Part shown: in pieces, positions 27,547-39,450 of the stretch
Layout: every line of letters starts with the position of its first letter
Position numbering within the stretch: position 1 is the first letter of the stretch
Origin: Enterobacter ludwigii
GTDB taxonomy: Bacteria > Pseudomonadota > Gammaproteobacteria > Enterobacterales > Enterobacteriaceae
NCBI GenBank assembly: GCA_023023105.1
Contig: CP083824.1
Coordinates: 310,001 to 374,000 of the forward strand
DNA length: 64,000 bases
Direction: 5' to 3'
Program-made: the position numbers and the translations under genes
The notes under the pieces: model-generated
The model's database searches: none
Seen by the model: the letters and a program-made list of their open reading frames with translations, nothing else
Told to the model about the DNA's origin: nothing

Positions 27547-28896
27547 ATGTCTACGCCATCTGCGCGTACTGGCGGTTCACTTGACGCCATGTTTAAAATT
27601 TCGGCTCGCGGCAGCACCGTGCGCCAGGAAGTCGTTGCCGGTCTGACAACGTTCCTGGCGATGGTTTACTCCGTCATTGTTGTGCCGGGCATGCTGGGCA
27701 AAGCGGGCTTCCCGCCTGCAGCTGTCTTTGTTGCTACCTGCCTTGTGGCCGGTGTGGGCTCCATCGTGATGGGCCTGTGGGCGAACCTGCCGCTGGCAAT
27801 TGGTTGCGCTATCTCTCTGACGGCGTTTACCGCATTCAGTCTGGTGCTGGGTCAACACATCAGCGTACCGGTTGCGTTGGGTGCCGTGTTCCTGATGGGG
27901 GTACTGTTTACCGTTATTTCAGCGACCGGCATCCGTAGCTGGATTTTGCGCAACCTGCCGCACGGCGTAGCGCACGGTACGGGTATCGGTATCGGCCTGT
28001 TCCTGCTGCTGATTGCCGCCAACGGCGTCGGTCTGGTCATCAAGAACCCGCTGGACGGTCTGCCGGTTGCGCTCGGTCACTTCGCGAGCTTCCCGGTGAT
28101 TATGTCTTTGATTGGCCTGGCGGTGATTATCGGTCTGGAAAAACTGAAAGTCCCGGGCGGTATTCTGCTGACCATTATCGGGGTTTCTATTGTCGGCCTG
28201 ATTTTCGATCCAAACGTCCACTTCTCCGGGATTTTCGCCATGCCGTCGCTGAGCGATGACAAAGGCAACTCCCTGATTGGTAGCCTGGATATCGTCGGCG
28301 CGCTGAACCCGGTGATCCTGCCAAGCGTGCTGGCGCTGGTGATGACTGCCGTGTTTGATGCAACCGGAACTATCCGCGCGGTAGCGGGACAAGCGAACCT
28401 GCTGGATAAAGACGGTCAGATTATTGATGGCGGCAAAGCGCTGACCACTGACTCCCTGAGCAGCGTCTTCTCTGGTCTGGTGGGTGCGGCACCGGCTGCA
28501 GTATACATCGAGTCCGCAGCGGGGACGGCGGCAGGCGGTAAAACCGGCCTGACGGCGATCACCGTCGGCGTGCTGTTCCTGCTGATCCTGTTCCTTTCTC
28601 CGCTCTCCTATCTGGTTCCGGCGTATGCGACCGCACCAGCGCTGATGTACGTTGGTCTGCTGATGCTGAGCAACGTGGCAAAAATCGACTTTGCTGACTT
28701 TGTGGATGCGATGTCCGGCCTCATCACCGCGGTATTTATCGTACTGACCTGTAACATCGTGACCGGCATTATGATCGGTTTTGCATCGCTGGTGATTGGT
28801 CGTCTGGTCTCTGGCGAGTGGCGCAAACTGAACATCGGCACGGTGGTGATCGCCGTTGCGCTGGTGGCGTTCTACGCGGGCGGTTGGGCAATCTAA
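27547..28896 (+). CDS. ghxP: Guanine/hypoxanthine permease GhxP
   Basis: Inner-membrane purine:H+ symporter of the AzgA-like NCS2 family with high affinity for guanine and hypoxanthine. 449 residues and about 12-14 helices. Signature stretches [19 protein letters not shown] and [20 protein letters not shown] are intact. ATG 27547 ([10 protein letters not shown]) equals the E. coli start. ATG 27538 is in frame but leaves no room after AGGGG at 27532-27536. It stands alone, with PurR-like sites upstream and a terminator downstream. The paralogue GhxQ is the only alternative. Confidence 0.93.
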   Translation: MSTPSARTGGSLDAMFKISARGSTVRQEVVAGLTTFLAMVYSVIVVPGMLGKAGFPPAAVFVATCLVAGVGSIVMGLWANLPLAIGCAISLTAFTAFSLVLGQHISVPVALGAVFLMGVLFTVISATGIRSWILRNLPHGVAHGTGIGIGLFLLLIAANGVGLVIKNPLDGLPVALGHFASFPVIMSLIGLAVIIGLEKLKVPGGILLTIIGVSIVGLIFDPNVHFSGIFAMPSLSDDKGNSLIGSLDIVGALNPVILPSVLALVMTAVFDATGTIRAVAGQANLLDKDGQIIDGGKALTTDSLSSVFSGLVGAAPAAVYIESAAGTAAGGKTGLTAITVGVLFLLILFLSPLSYLVPAYATAPALMYVGLLMLSNVAKIDFADFVDAMSGLITAVFIVLTCNIVTGIMIGFASLVIGRLVSGEWRKLNIGTVVIAVALVAFYAGGWAI

Positions 28897-28911
28897 GTTG
28901 TCCTTTGATGC

Positions 28912-28941
28912 AAAAACGGGTGGCTCAGGCCGCCCGTTTTT
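28912..28941 (+). terminator. Rho-independent terminator after ghxP
   Basis: Stem AAAAACGGG (28912-28920) with CCCGTTTTT (28933-28941), with inner GGC/GCC pairs. T-run included. Confidence 0.9.
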
Positions 28942-29046
28942 ATTTTCAGGACTCATCCTGTTGCCTTTTGCGTTACTCTGGGGAAGATAGAATAAAAGGC
29001 ACGACGCCTTCCGGAGTACATAAGCAACACAGCAAACAGGGAACGC

Positions 29047-30693
29047 ATGGAAATCTTCTTCACAATACTCATCATGACCCTTGTGGTCTCGCTATCTGGG
29101 GTAGTTACACGCGTACTGCCCTTTCAGGTCCCCCTTCCATTAATGCAAATTGCCATCGGCGCGCTGCTGGCGTGGCCAACGTTTGGCCTGCACGTGGAGT
29201 TCGATCCCGAACTGTTCCTCGTGCTGTTTATCCCACCACTGCTGTTTGCAGATGGCTGGAAAACCCCCACGCGCGAATTCCTTGAGCACGGGCGAGAGAT
29301 TTTCGGTCTGGCGCTGGCGCTGGTGGTGGTCACCGTGGTTGGGATTGGTTTTCTGATTTACTGGGCGGTGCCGGGTATCCCGTTAATTCCCGCTTTTGCG
29401 CTGGCCGCCGTCCTGTCACCAACCGATGCTGTGGCACTTTCTGGCATTGTGGGTGAGGGCCGAATTCCGAAGAAAATTATGGGCATTCTACAGGGTGAGG
29501 CGCTGATGAATGACGCCTCCGGCCTGGTTGCCCTGAAGTTTGCGGTGGCGGTCGCGATGGGCACGATGGTCTTTACCGTCGGCGGTGCGACGCTGGAATT
29601 CTTCAAGGTGGCGATTGGCGGTATTCTCGCAGGCTTCGTGGTGAGCTGGCTGTACGGACGTTCGCTGCGGTTCCTCAGCCGTTGGGGCGGCGATGAGCCC
29701 GCAACGCAAATCGTGCTGCTGTTCCTTCTGCCTTTTGCCTCTTATCTGATTGCCGAACATATCGGCGTGTCAGGCATTCTGGCTGCGGTGGCGGCAGGCA
29801 TGACCATCACCCGTTCCGGCGTGATGCGTCGCGCACCGTTGGCTATGCGTCTGCGTGCGAACAGCACCTGGGCAATGCTGGAATTTGTCTTTAACGGCAT
29901 GGTGTTCCTGCTCCTGGGCCTGCAATTGCCAGGCATTATGGAGTCCTCGCTGGTGGCGGCCGAGGCCGATCCGAACGTTGAAGTCTGGATGCTGTTTACC
30001 GATATCGTGCTGATCTACCTGGCGTTAATGCTGGTGCGTTTCGGTTGGCTGTGGACGATGAAAAAGTTCAGCGTGCGTTTCCTGACGAAAAAACCGATGG
30101 AGTTCGGCTCGTGGACCACACGTGAACTGCTGATTGCCTCCTTCGCAGGGGTACGCGGGGCGATTACCCTCGCCGGTGTGCTCTCTATTCCATTGCTGCT
30201 ACCGACGGGCGATGTCTTCCCGGCGCGCTATGAGCTGGTGTTCCTGGCGGCAGGTGTCATTCTGTTCTCGCTGTTTGTTGGCGTGGTGATGTTGCCTATT
30301 TTGCTGCAGCACATTGACGCCGGTGATTCGACCCAGCAGCACAAGGAAGAGCGCATTGCCCGTGCGGCGACTGCCGAAGTGGCGATTGTGGCAATCCAGA
30401 AAATGGAAGAACGTCTGGCCGCCGATGCGGAAGAGAACATCGACAATCAACTGCTGACGGAAGTCAGTTCCCGCGTGATTGGTAACCTGCGTCGCCGTGC
30501 CGATGGGCGTAACGATGTGGAAAGTTCGCTGCAGGAGGAGAACCTCGAACGCCGGTTCCGTCTGGCGGCGCTGCGTTCAGAGCGTGCTGAATTGTACCAT
30601 CTGCGCGCCACGCGCCAGATCAGTAACGAAACGCTGCAAAAGCTGCTGCACGATCTGGATCTGCTGGAAGCGCTGTTGATAGAGAATCAGTAA
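29047..30693 (+). CDS. yjcE: Cation/proton antiporter YjcE (CPA1 family)
   Basis: Predicted inner-membrane Na+/H+ antiporter of 548 residues. About 12 helices in the first 415 residues, including the ion-binding motifs LSPTDAVALSGIVGEG and GEALMNDASGLVALKFA, then a cytosolic helical C-terminal region of about 130 residues rich in Glu and Arg. Similar to E. coli YjcE throughout. ATG 29047 with AGGGAACGC upstream. Physiological substrate not proven. Confidence 0.92.
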   Translation: MEIFFTILIMTLVVSLSGVVTRVLPFQVPLPLMQIAIGALLAWPTFGLHVEFDPELFLVLFIPPLLFADGWKTPTREFLEHGREIFGLALALVVVTVVGIGFLIYWAVPGIPLIPAFALAAVLSPTDAVALSGIVGEGRIPKKIMGILQGEALMNDASGLVALKFAVAVAMGTMVFTVGGATLEFFKVAIGGILAGFVVSWLYGRSLRFLSRWGGDEPATQIVLLFLLPFASYLIAEHIGVSGILAAVAAGMTITRSGVMRRAPLAMRLRANSTWAMLEFVFNGMVFLLLGLQLPGIMESSLVAAEADPNVEVWMLFTDIVLIYLALMLVRFGWLWTMKKFSVRFLTKKPMEFGSWTTRELLIASFAGVRGAITLAGVLSIPLLLPTGDVFPARYELVFLAAGVILFSLFVGVVMLPILLQHIDAGDSTQQHKEERIARAATAEVAIVAIQKMEERLAADAEENIDNQLLTEVSSRVIGNLRRRADGRNDVESSLQEENLERRFRLAALRSERAELYHLRATRQISNETLQKLLHDLDLLEALLIENQ

Positions 30694-30702
30694 CGCGCTT
30701 TT

Positions 30703-30733
30703 GCCCGGTGGCGCTACGCTTACCGGGCCTACG
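30703..30733. repeat. REP-like palindrome downstream of yjcE
   Basis: GCCCGGT (30703-30709) pairs with ACCGGGC (30722-30728) around GGCGCTACGCTT, followed by CTACG. Same family as 2711-2743. Confidence 0.75.
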
Positions 30734-30746
30734 TGCTCGATCGGTT

Positions 30747-30780
30747 CCCTCTCCCTGTGGGAGAGGGTTAGGGTGAGGGG
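30747..30780. repeat. Dispersed CCCTCTCCC palindromic repeat, copy 1
   Basis: CCCTCTCCC-N4-GGGAGAGGG then TTAGGGTGAGGGG. It is one of five related copies (others at 34886, 45639, 55656 and 58809). It overlaps the 3' end of the LysR gene and supplies its stop codon. Confidence 0.85.
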
Positions 30781-31655
30781 ATCCAAAACCCCTCACAGCA
30801 CTCCAGCCACGCCTGTGCGCTGTGCGACAAATACACCCCTTCGCGCCATATCATCCCTAACTGCCAGTGAAGATTGCTCTCCAGCGGGATCCAGCGCAGC
30901 GTGTTTTTATCCAGCCGCTCGCAAATCGGTTGTGGCAGGATGGCAATCCCCACACCTGCCTGCACCATCGCGGCCAGGAAATCCCACTGACCACTGCGAA
31001 CCGCAATGCGCGGCTTCACGTTGTGTTGATTAAATAACGTCATCAACTGGCGGCTGAGCGCAAAGTCTTCGTTGTAAATCAGCAGCGGATGTTCGCCGAG
31101 AAGCTCGGGTTTCACCGAGTCTCTCTTCAGCCAGTCGCCGGAGCGGGGAACCAGTACGCACAGTGGATGGCTGAAGAGCGGCAGTGTCGCCAGGCCACTC
31201 TCTTCCTCAACGGGGAGGGCGGTCATCGCCACGTCCAGCTCGCCGTTGATAACCGCCTGCTGGACGGTTAATCCGCCAAATTCAGATATCTTCAGCTCTA
31301 CGCCGGGATAGCGCTGGCGAAACAGGCTAATCGGCCCGGCCATCATCATCCCTACCATCGGCGGAATGCCGAGACGAAGCACACCTTTCGTCAGATGATT
31401 GATATCGTCCAGCTCCGCTTCCAGCTGGCGGAACTCCGCCAGGATTGCCAGCCCACGCTCAAAGACGACGCGCCCGGTATCGGTCAGTAACAGCTTGCGC
31501 CCGTCGCGGATCAGCAAAGTGCAGTTCAGTTCATCTTCGAGGTTTTTCAGCATCTTGCTGATGGTGGGCTGGGTAACAAACAACTTCTCCGCTGCGCGGG
31601 TAAAACTTTGCTGACGAACCACTTCGACAAAATAGCGCAGCGTTCTTATGTCCAT
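30768..31655 (-). CDS. LysR-family regulator, likely controlling the adjacent cidAB-like pair
   Basis: 295-residue LysR regulator: winged helix-turn-helix in residues 1-60 (SFTRAAEKLFVTQPTISKMLKNLE), then a periplasmic-binding-like effector domain. Divergent by 101 bp from the cidA/cidB-like genes, the same arrangement as cidR with cidABC in Gram-positives and ywbI with ywbHG in Bacillus, where the effector is acetate related. The last residues (PSP) and the TAA stop at 30768-30770 come from a dispersed repeat, so the C-terminus may differ from relatives. The function is inferred from position. Confidence 0.82.
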   Translation of the reverse strand: MDIRTLRYFVEVVRQQSFTRAAEKLFVTQPTISKMLKNLEDELNCTLLIRDGRKLLLTDTGRVVFERGLAILAEFRQLEAELDDINHLTKGVLRLGIPPMVGMMMAGPISLFRQRYPGVELKISEFGGLTVQQAVINGELDVAMTALPVEEESGLATLPLFSHPLCVLVPRSGDWLKRDSVKPELLGEHPLLIYNEDFALSRQLMTLFNQHNVKPRIAVRSGQWDFLAAMVQAGVGIAILPQPICERLDKNTLRWIPLESNLHWQLGMIWREGVYLSHSAQAWLECCEGFWIPSP

Positions 31656-31756
31656 GATTATTCCTCGAAACTATACCTTTGATGATTTTAATTCATTTCT
31701 GTCCATACCGTGCGCTCACTATACTGGCGCCTCGTCTCATTTTTGAGGAAACCCCC

Positions 31757-32167
31757 ATGGCCGTGGCGTTAAGCCGTGTTACGCCTGCCGTTGCGCAACG
31801 ACTCCAGGTACCGGTTCAGGTACTGCTCTACGCGGGACTGTTTGTTTTTGCCGAATATCTTGTCGGCTGGCTGCATCTGCCGCTGCCAGCCAACCTTGTG
31901 GGGATGATGCTGATGCTGACGCTCATCCTTTGTCGCGTCATTCCCCTCAATTGGGTACGGGCTGGTGCGCGCTGGCTGCTGGCAGAGATGCTGCTGTTCT
32001 TTGTTCCGGCAGTGGTAGCGGTGGTGAACTATGCGCAACTGCTGATGGTGGATGGCTGGCGCATCTTTGCGGTCATCGCGCTGAGTACGCTGATGGTGCT
32101 GGGGACGACCGCCTGGGTGGTGGATAAAGTGTATCGCTTTGAAATCAGCAGGCACAAACATGACTAA
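31757..32167 (+). CDS. CidA/LrgA-family membrane protein
   Basis: Holin-like inner-membrane protein of 136 residues with four hydrophobic segments. The family motif LPLPANLVGMMLMLTLIL is clear. CidA/LrgA proteins influence autolysis or carboxylate and pyruvate transport in other bacteria. The role in enterobacteria is uncertain. GAGGAA at 31745-31750 supports ATG 31757. The frame is open to 31679 but without a ribosome site. It overlaps the next gene by 8 bp, so they are translationally coupled. Confidence 0.85.
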   Translation: MAVALSRVTPAVAQRLQVPVQVLLYAGLFVFAEYLVGWLHLPLPANLVGMMLMLTLILCRVIPLNWVRAGARWLLAEMLLFFVPAVVAVVNYAQLLMVDGWRIFAVIALSTLMVLGTTAWVVDKVYRFEISRHKHD

Positions 32168-32849
32168 CTTTCAGATAAGCGTCTTGTGCCTGATTGCGAC
32201 GCTGGCGATCTACTTTGCTAACAAGCGGCTGTATCGCCGTTTTCACGCCCTGCCGCTGATGCCGCTGGTCTTCACACCTATCCTGCTGGTGTTGATGCTG
32301 GTCTTCGGTCATATCTCCTGGCAGAACTACATTGGCGAATCCCACTGGCTGCTGTGGCTGCTGGGGCCGGCGACTATCGCCTTTGCCGTCCCGGTGTATG
32401 ACAACCTGGCGATTATCAAACGCCACTGGATGTCGCTCAGCGCAGGCGTGATCACCGCCACGGTGGTGGCGGTCTGTAGCTCGGTCTGGCTGGCGCGGCT
32501 GTTTACGCTGCCCGATGAAATTCAGCGCAGCCTGGCGGTACGTTCGGTGACGACACCATTTGCGCTGGCCGCGGCCAAACCGCTTGGCGGACAGCCGGAT
32601 CTGGTAGCGCTGTTTGTTGTTGTCACCGGCGTCTTCGGCATGGCGGTGGGTGATATGCTGTTTCTGCGGCTGTCTATTCGGGAAGGGATGGCGAAAGGTG
32701 CGGGCTTTGGCGCGGCGTCGCACGGTGCGGGCACGGCACGTTCCTATGAGCTGGGTCAGCAGGAGGGCGTCGTGGCGAGCCAGGTGATGATGCTCTCAGG
32801 CGTGGTGATGGTGCTGATTGCGCCGCTGGTGGCGTGGGTGATGTTTTAA
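32160..32849 (+). CDS. CidB/LrgB-family membrane protein
   Basis: Inner-membrane partner of the CidA-like protein, 229 residues with about six or seven helices. Family stretches VPVYDNLAIIKRHW, RSVTTPFALAAAKPLGG and FGAASHGAGTARSYELG are present. ATG 32160 overlaps the upstream stop. This divergent LysR-cidA-cidB unit stands where E. coli has yjcF. Confidence 0.87.
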   Translation: MTNFQISVLCLIATLAIYFANKRLYRRFHALPLMPLVFTPILLVLMLVFGHISWQNYIGESHWLLWLLGPATIAFAVPVYDNLAIIKRHWMSLSAGVITATVVAVCSSVWLARLFTLPDEIQRSLAVRSVTTPFALAAAKPLGGQPDLVALFVVVTGVFGMAVGDMLFLRLSIREGMAKGAGFGAASHGAGTARSYELGQQEGVVASQVMMLSGVVMVLIAPLVAWVMF

Positions 32850-32882
32850 ATTCCCCGGCCAGAGTAACCGGGGAGGAAAGGC

Positions 32883-34843
<1,961 letters not shown>

Positions 34844-34885
34844 CACAGAGTCTCCAGAAGTATTGGTAGGGGAGGTTTTATTGTT

Positions 34886-34921
34886 CCCTCTCCCTTGCGG
34901 GAGAGGGTTAGGGTGAGGGGG
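34886..34921. repeat. Dispersed CCCTCTCCC palindromic repeat, copy 2
   Basis: CCCTCTCCC-N4-GGGAGAGGG then TTAGGGTGAGGGGG. It ends one base before the acs stop codon, inside the acs-yjcH-actP operon, where it may form a hairpin in the mRNA. Confidence 0.85.
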
Positions 34922-36880
34922 TTACGACGGCATTGCGATGGCCTGCTTTTCTTCGAGCAGTTTGTCCACCACGCCAGGATCCGCGAGCGTTGAGGTGTCA
35001 CCGAGGTTGCTGGTGTCACCTGCCGCGATTTTGCGCAGAATACGGCGCATAATTTTGCCTGAACGGGTTTTCGGCAGCGAGTCGGTCCAGTGCAGAACAT
35101 CCGGTGTGGCAAGCGGGCCAATCTCTTTACGTACCCAGTTGCGCACCTCGGCATACAGCTCTGGCGATGGCTCTTCACCGTGGTTCAGGGTGACATAGGC
35201 GTAAATCGCCTGGCCTTTGATGTTATGCGGGATACCTACCACGGCGGCTTCAGCAATCTTCGGATGAGACACCAGTGCAGATTCAATCTCGGCGGTGCCC
35301 AGACGGTGGCCGGAGACGTTCAGCACATCGTCCACGCGCCCGGTTATCCAGTAGTAACCATCTTCATCGCGACGCGCGCCATCGCCACTGAAATACATAT
35401 TTTTAAAGGTGGAGAAATAGGTCTGCTCGAAGCGTTCGTGATCGCCGAATAACGTGCGCGCCTGACCTGGCCAGGAGTCAGTGATCACCAGGTTGCCTTC
35501 GGTTGCCCCTTCAAGCGGATGACCTTCGTTATCCACCAGTGCAGGCTGTACGCCGAAGAATGGGTTCGTTGCAGAACCTGCTTTCAGTTGGGTCGCTCCC
35601 GGCATTGGGGTGATCATAAAGCCGCCGGTCTCGGTCTGCCACCAGGTGTCCATCACCGGGCATTTCTCGTTACCGATTTTCTTCCAGTACCACTCCCAGG
35701 CTTCCGGGTTAATTGGCTCACCCACGGAACCAAGAATACGCAGGGAAGAGCGGTCAGTACCTTCGATGGCTTTATCGCCTTCTGCCATCAGCGCACGGAT
35801 CGCCGTTGGCGCAGTATAGAGAATGTTGACCTTGTGTTTGTCGACCACCTGACACATACGCGCTGGCGTCGGCCAGTTTGGGACACCTTCAAACATCAGC
35901 GTGGTGGCACCGCAGGCCAGCGGGCCGTACAGCAGGTAGCTGTGTCCGGTGACCCAGCCCACGTCGGCGGTACACCAGTAAATGTCACCCGGGTGATAGT
36001 CGAAGACGTATTTGAAAGTGGTGGCCGCATAGACCAGATAGCCGCCGGTGGTGTGCAGCACGCCTTTCGGCTTGCCGGTCGACCCGGAGGTGTAAAGAAT
36101 GAACAGCGGATCTTCCGCATTCATCTCTTGCGGCTGATGCTGGTCGCTCGCTTTTTCAATCAAATCGCTCCACCACAGGTCGCGACCTTCTTTCCAGTCG
36201 ATCTTACCGCCGGTACGCTTGAGCACCACAACGTTGCTGACGCTTTTCACGTTCGGGTTTTTCAACGCTTCGTCGACGTTTTTCTTCAGCGGAATACTGC
36301 GACCAGCGCGCACGCCTTCATCGGCGGTGATCACCAGTTTAGAATTTGAATCGACAATACGACCGGCAACCGCTTCTGGCGAGAAGCCGCCGAAGATGAC
36401 GGAGTGGATCGCACCGATGCGCGCGCATGCCAGCATGGCAACCGCCGCTTCGGGTACCATCGGCATATAAATAGCCACGACATCGCCTTTTTTAATGCCC
36501 TTTTCCAGCAGGACGTTGGCGAAACGGCACACGTCGCGGTGCAGTTCTTTGTACGTAATGTGTTTGCTCTGTGAGGCATCATCGCCTTCCCAGATGATGG
36601 CCGTCTCGTTCCCGCGCTCGGCAAGGTGACGGTCAAGGCAGTTCGCCGCCAGGTTCAGCGTGCCATCTTCATACCATTTTATGGAGACGTTGCCTGGCGC
36701 AAAGGAGGTGTTTTTCACCTTCTGATAAGGTTTGATCCAGTCAAGGATATGACCCTGTTCACCCCAGAAGATGTCCGGGCTGTTGATAGATTGCTGATAT
36801 TTCTCGTGGTACTGCTCCGGGGTGATCAGGCAACGGTCCGCAATGTTTGCGGGAATGTCATGTTTGTGTATTTGGCTCAT
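34922..36880 (-). CDS. acs: Acetyl-CoA synthetase Acs
   Basis: Activates acetate with ATP and CoA through acetyl-AMP, the high-affinity acetate-scavenging route. 652 residues: adenylation domain with [11 protein letters not shown] near 264, and the C-terminal lid with the acetylation-controlled lysine in [11 protein letters not shown] near 609. First gene of the operon. ATG 36878-36880 has an AAGGAGAAAAA site upstream. In E. coli nrfA is divergent from acs, but here it is gltP. Confidence 0.97.
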   Translation of the reverse strand: MSQIHKHDIPANIADRCLITPEQYHEKYQQSINSPDIFWGEQGHILDWIKPYQKVKNTSFAPGNVSIKWYEDGTLNLAANCLDRHLAERGNETAIIWEGDDASQSKHITYKELHRDVCRFANVLLEKGIKKGDVVAIYMPMVPEAAVAMLACARIGAIHSVIFGGFSPEAVAGRIVDSNSKLVITADEGVRAGRSIPLKKNVDEALKNPNVKSVSNVVVLKRTGGKIDWKEGRDLWWSDLIEKASDQHQPQEMNAEDPLFILYTSGSTGKPKGVLHTTGGYLVYAATTFKYVFDYHPGDIYWCTADVGWVTGHSYLLYGPLACGATTLMFEGVPNWPTPARMCQVVDKHKVNILYTAPTAIRALMAEGDKAIEGTDRSSLRILGSVGEPINPEAWEWYWKKIGNEKCPVMDTWWQTETGGFMITPMPGATQLKAGSATNPFFGVQPALVDNEGHPLEGATEGNLVITDSWPGQARTLFGDHERFEQTYFSTFKNMYFSGDGARRDEDGYYWITGRVDDVLNVSGHRLGTAEIESALVSHPKIAEAAVVGIPHNIKGQAIYAYVTLNHGEEPSPELYAEVRNWVRKEIGPLATPDVLHWTDSLPKTRSGKIMRRILRKIAAGDTSNLGDTSTLADPGVVDKLLEEKQAIAMPS

Positions 36881-37303
36881 GGCTTTTTTTCTCCTTGTAA
36901 GATGTTAATAATATGTCGCAAAAACGTTAATTGTAGGGGCTTTACAAGCTTTGTTTATTATTTGGGCGGCAGATCACGCATTGTTTGAATAGTATGAAAA
37001 ATGAGCGAATGAAACTTTGAAGAAAAATAATTTAGCGAGCCGATTATTCACAAATTAACATAAAAAAGCGTTTTTATAACAAAAGGTTATTTATCGGGAT
37101 TGTCACAAACTCGCGTCATAGCAACTTTTTGTAGTGAAACGCATCGTTCTTTAAGGCTTGCGCAACATACCGTGCAAATGATACTCATACGCCGCGTTAA
37201 AAAATCCCATAAACCAACGCAACACAATTCATACCCTTTCAGTATGGCTCCATATTCATGCAGTTTGAGTGATCAGGGAGCTTCATTGAGGAAGTCAGTT
37301 TCT
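36881..37303. other. Divergent acs/gltP control region
   Basis: 423 bp, AT-rich, holding promoters for acs (minus) and gltP (plus). For acs a -10-like TACAAT on the minus strand is at 36930-36935. A weak CRP-like half-site (GATCAC at 36972-36977) lies further upstream. The sequence nearest acs resembles that in E. coli, but the nrf operon that normally follows is absent. No gene or RNA was recognised. An open frame extending gltP back to 37100 is not supported. Confidence 0.6.
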
Positions 37304-38617
37304 ATGAAAAACGTTAAAGTCAGCCTGGCCTGGCAAATTTTGCTAGCCCTTGTGCTGGGCATCTTGCTGGGCAGTTACCTCCATTATCACAGTGACAGTC
37401 GCGAATGGCTGATTGCGAACCTGCTCTCGCCAGCAGGTGATATCTTTATTCATCTGATCAAGATGATTGTGGTACCGATTGTGATTTCGACGCTGGTGGT
37501 CGGTATTGCGGGCGTCGGCGATGCGAAACAGTTAGGCCGTATCGGGGCGAAAACCATTATCTATTTCGAAGTGATCACGACGATTGCCATTATCCTGGGC
37601 ATTACGATGGCGAATGTGTTCCAGCCAGGCTCCGGGATTGATATGTCGCAACTCGCGACGGTGGATATTTCGAAATACCAAAGCACAACTGCTGATGTGC
37701 AGAGCCATGCGCATGGCCTGATGGGCACAATCCTGTCGCTGGTTCCGACCAACATCGTGGCGTCTATGGCGAAGGGTGAGATGCTGCCTATCATCTTCTT
37801 CTCGGTGCTGTTTGGTCTGGGTCTCTCTTCCCTGCCTGCGACACACCGTGAACCATTGGTGACGGTGTTCCGCTCAATCTCTGAAACCATGTTCAAAGTG
37901 ACTCACATGGTGATGCGCTATGCGCCGGTTGGGGTGTTTGCACTTATTGCTGTGACCGTAGCGAATTTCGGTTTCGCCTCCCTGTGGCCGCTGGCGAAGC
38001 TGGTGATTCTGGTGCACTTCGCCATCCTGTTCTTTGCGCTGGTGGTGCTGGGCATCGTGGCGCGTCTGTGCGGGCTGAGCATCTGGATCCTGATTCGTAT
38101 CCTGAAAGATGAGCTGATTCTGGCCTACTCCACGGCAAGCTCTGAGAGCGTGCTGCCGCGTATTATTGAGAAGATGGAAGCCTACGGCGCGCCAGCGTCG
38201 ATCACCAGCTTCGTGGTGCCAACCGGCTACTCCTTTAACCTGGATGGCTCAACGCTGTACCAGAGTATTGCGGCGATCTTCATCGCTCAGCTGTACGGGA
38301 TTGACCTGTCGCTGTGGCAGGAGATCGTGCTGGTGCTGACCCTGATGGTGACTTCAAAAGGTATCGCAGGCGTACCGGGCGTTTCGTTCGTGGTGTTGCT
38401 GGCAACGCTGGGTAGCGTCGGGATCCCGCTGGAAGGCCTGGCATTCATCGCCGGTGTTGACCGTATCCTCGACATGGCGCGTACGGCGCTGAATGTGGTG
38501 GGTAACGCCCTGGCGGTGCTGGTGATTGCCAAGTGGGAACACAAATTCGACCGTAAAAAAGCGCTGGCGTATGAACGCGAGGTGCTGGGTCGTTTTGATA
38601 AGACGGCTGACCAATAA
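37304..38617 (+). CDS. gltP: Glutamate/aspartate:proton symporter GltP
   Basis: Inner-membrane H+-coupled glutamate/aspartate carrier of the DAACS (SLC1) family. 437 residues. The serine-rich hairpin motif STASSESVLPR and the NLDGSTLYQSIAAIFIAQ helix that binds the amino acid are intact. ATG 37304 (MKNVKVSLAWQIL) equals the E. coli start, with TTGAGGAAG upstream. Monocistronic. Confidence 0.96.
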   Translation: MKNVKVSLAWQILLALVLGILLGSYLHYHSDSREWLIANLLSPAGDIFIHLIKMIVVPIVISTLVVGIAGVGDAKQLGRIGAKTIIYFEVITTIAIILGITMANVFQPGSGIDMSQLATVDISKYQSTTADVQSHAHGLMGTILSLVPTNIVASMAKGEMLPIIFFSVLFGLGLSSLPATHREPLVTVFRSISETMFKVTHMVMRYAPVGVFALIAVTVANFGFASLWPLAKLVILVHFAILFFALVVLGIVARLCGLSIWILIRILKDELILAYSTASSESVLPRIIEKMEAYGAPASITSFVVPTGYSFNLDGSTLYQSIAAIFIAQLYGIDLSLWQEIVLVLTLMVTSKGIAGVPGVSFVVLLATLGSVGIPLEGLAFIAGVDRILDMARTALNVVGNALAVLVIAKWEHKFDRKKALAYEREVLGRFDKTADQ

Positions 38618-38620
38618 TGT

Positions 38621-38649
38621 AAAAAGCCGGGTGGCCTGCGCCACCCGGC
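38621..38649 (-). terminator. Terminator between gltP and yjcO
   Basis: Stem GCCGGGTGGC (38626-38635) with GCCACCCGGC (38640-38649), loop CTGC. The AAAAA at 38621-38625 gives the T-run on the minus strand, so it ends yjcO; it may also slow gltP transcription. Confidence 0.85.
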
Positions 38650-38654
38650 AATGT

Positions 38655-39329
38655 TTACTCCCCGCTCAACGCGTCAAACTCTTCGCATCCCGTATCAAAC
38701 CCTTCAGTACAACTCAGGTTCAACCAGTACAGCGCTTTCTGTTTATTGGGGATGATAAAGCCTTTCTCACCCTGTCTGAACAACATTCCAGCCCAGTACT
38801 CGGCGTAGCCCGTACGTGAAAGTGCTGAACTGCGTTTAAACCATGATGCCGCCTGAACATCGTCCTGAGCCACTTCTACACCGTTGGCATAAATCAAACC
38901 CAGCAGCAGTTGCGCATCTACCGCCGAGTCATTGTCGATATCTTCGGTTGCCGTTTGCAGCAGTTTGATGGCCTGTGGATAGTCGGTTTTGCCTGCCTGG
39001 GTGTTGACCAGCACGCGTGCCAGCATGATCGCACCCCGTTTACTGCCTGCGATGTTCGCCTGCTGCGCCAGCGCTTTAGCCTGCGCGTAATCGCCCTGCG
39101 TAAACTGGATTTGTGACAGCAGCGCCATCGCATCAACGTCGCCCCCTTTTGCCGCTTTCTCTGCCCACAGCGCCGCCTGTTTGCTGTCGCCAGAGCTGAA
39201 GTACGTATCGGCAAGATAATACTGGGCGCGGGCATCACCCGCTTCAGCTTGCTTTTTATACTGGCTGCCAATCTCATCGGCACGGGCAAGCGACGTAAAA
39301 ACTAACAACAACAGGAAAATGTGTTTCAT
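38655..39329 (-). CDS. yjcO: Sel1-repeat exported protein YjcO
   Basis: Periplasmic or lipid-free exported protein of 224 residues with a signal peptide (hydrophobic 4-15, cut near Ala17) and about four Sel1/TPR-like helical repeats (for example AQYYLADTYFSSGDSKQAALWAEKAA). Such repeats mediate protein contacts. Similar to E. coli YjcO. The role is unknown. Convergent with gltP. Confidence 0.9.
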   Translation of the reverse strand: MKHIFLLLLVFTSLARADEIGSQYKKQAEAGDARAQYYLADTYFSSGDSKQAALWAEKAAKGGDVDAMALLSQIQFTQGDYAQAKALAQQANIAGSKRGAIMLARVLVNTQAGKTDYPQAIKLLQTATEDIDNDSAVDAQLLLGLIYANGVEVAQDDVQAASWFKRSSALSRTGYAEYWAGMLFRQGEKGFIIPNKQKALYWLNLSCTEGFDTGCEEFDALSGE

Positions 39330-39450
39330 GGATTCTTATCATCTTGGTACATGCCGCGCAGTATAATCGCGGTGACAGAAGAAAAAAATGGGTGCATTAA
39401 GACCTCAGCATCCGACAAGCCGGGCGGAACCGTCGCTCCGCCCGAAGAGG

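Noticed and set aside
35519..36349. Long open frame (276 codons) antisense to acs
   Set aside because: Shadow of the acs codon pattern. The translation is rich in His, Arg and Gln with no domain.
37100..37303. 68-codon N-terminal extension of gltP
   Set aside because: The extension has no similarity to the family and spans the promoter region. ATG 37304 has its own ribosome site and equals the family start.
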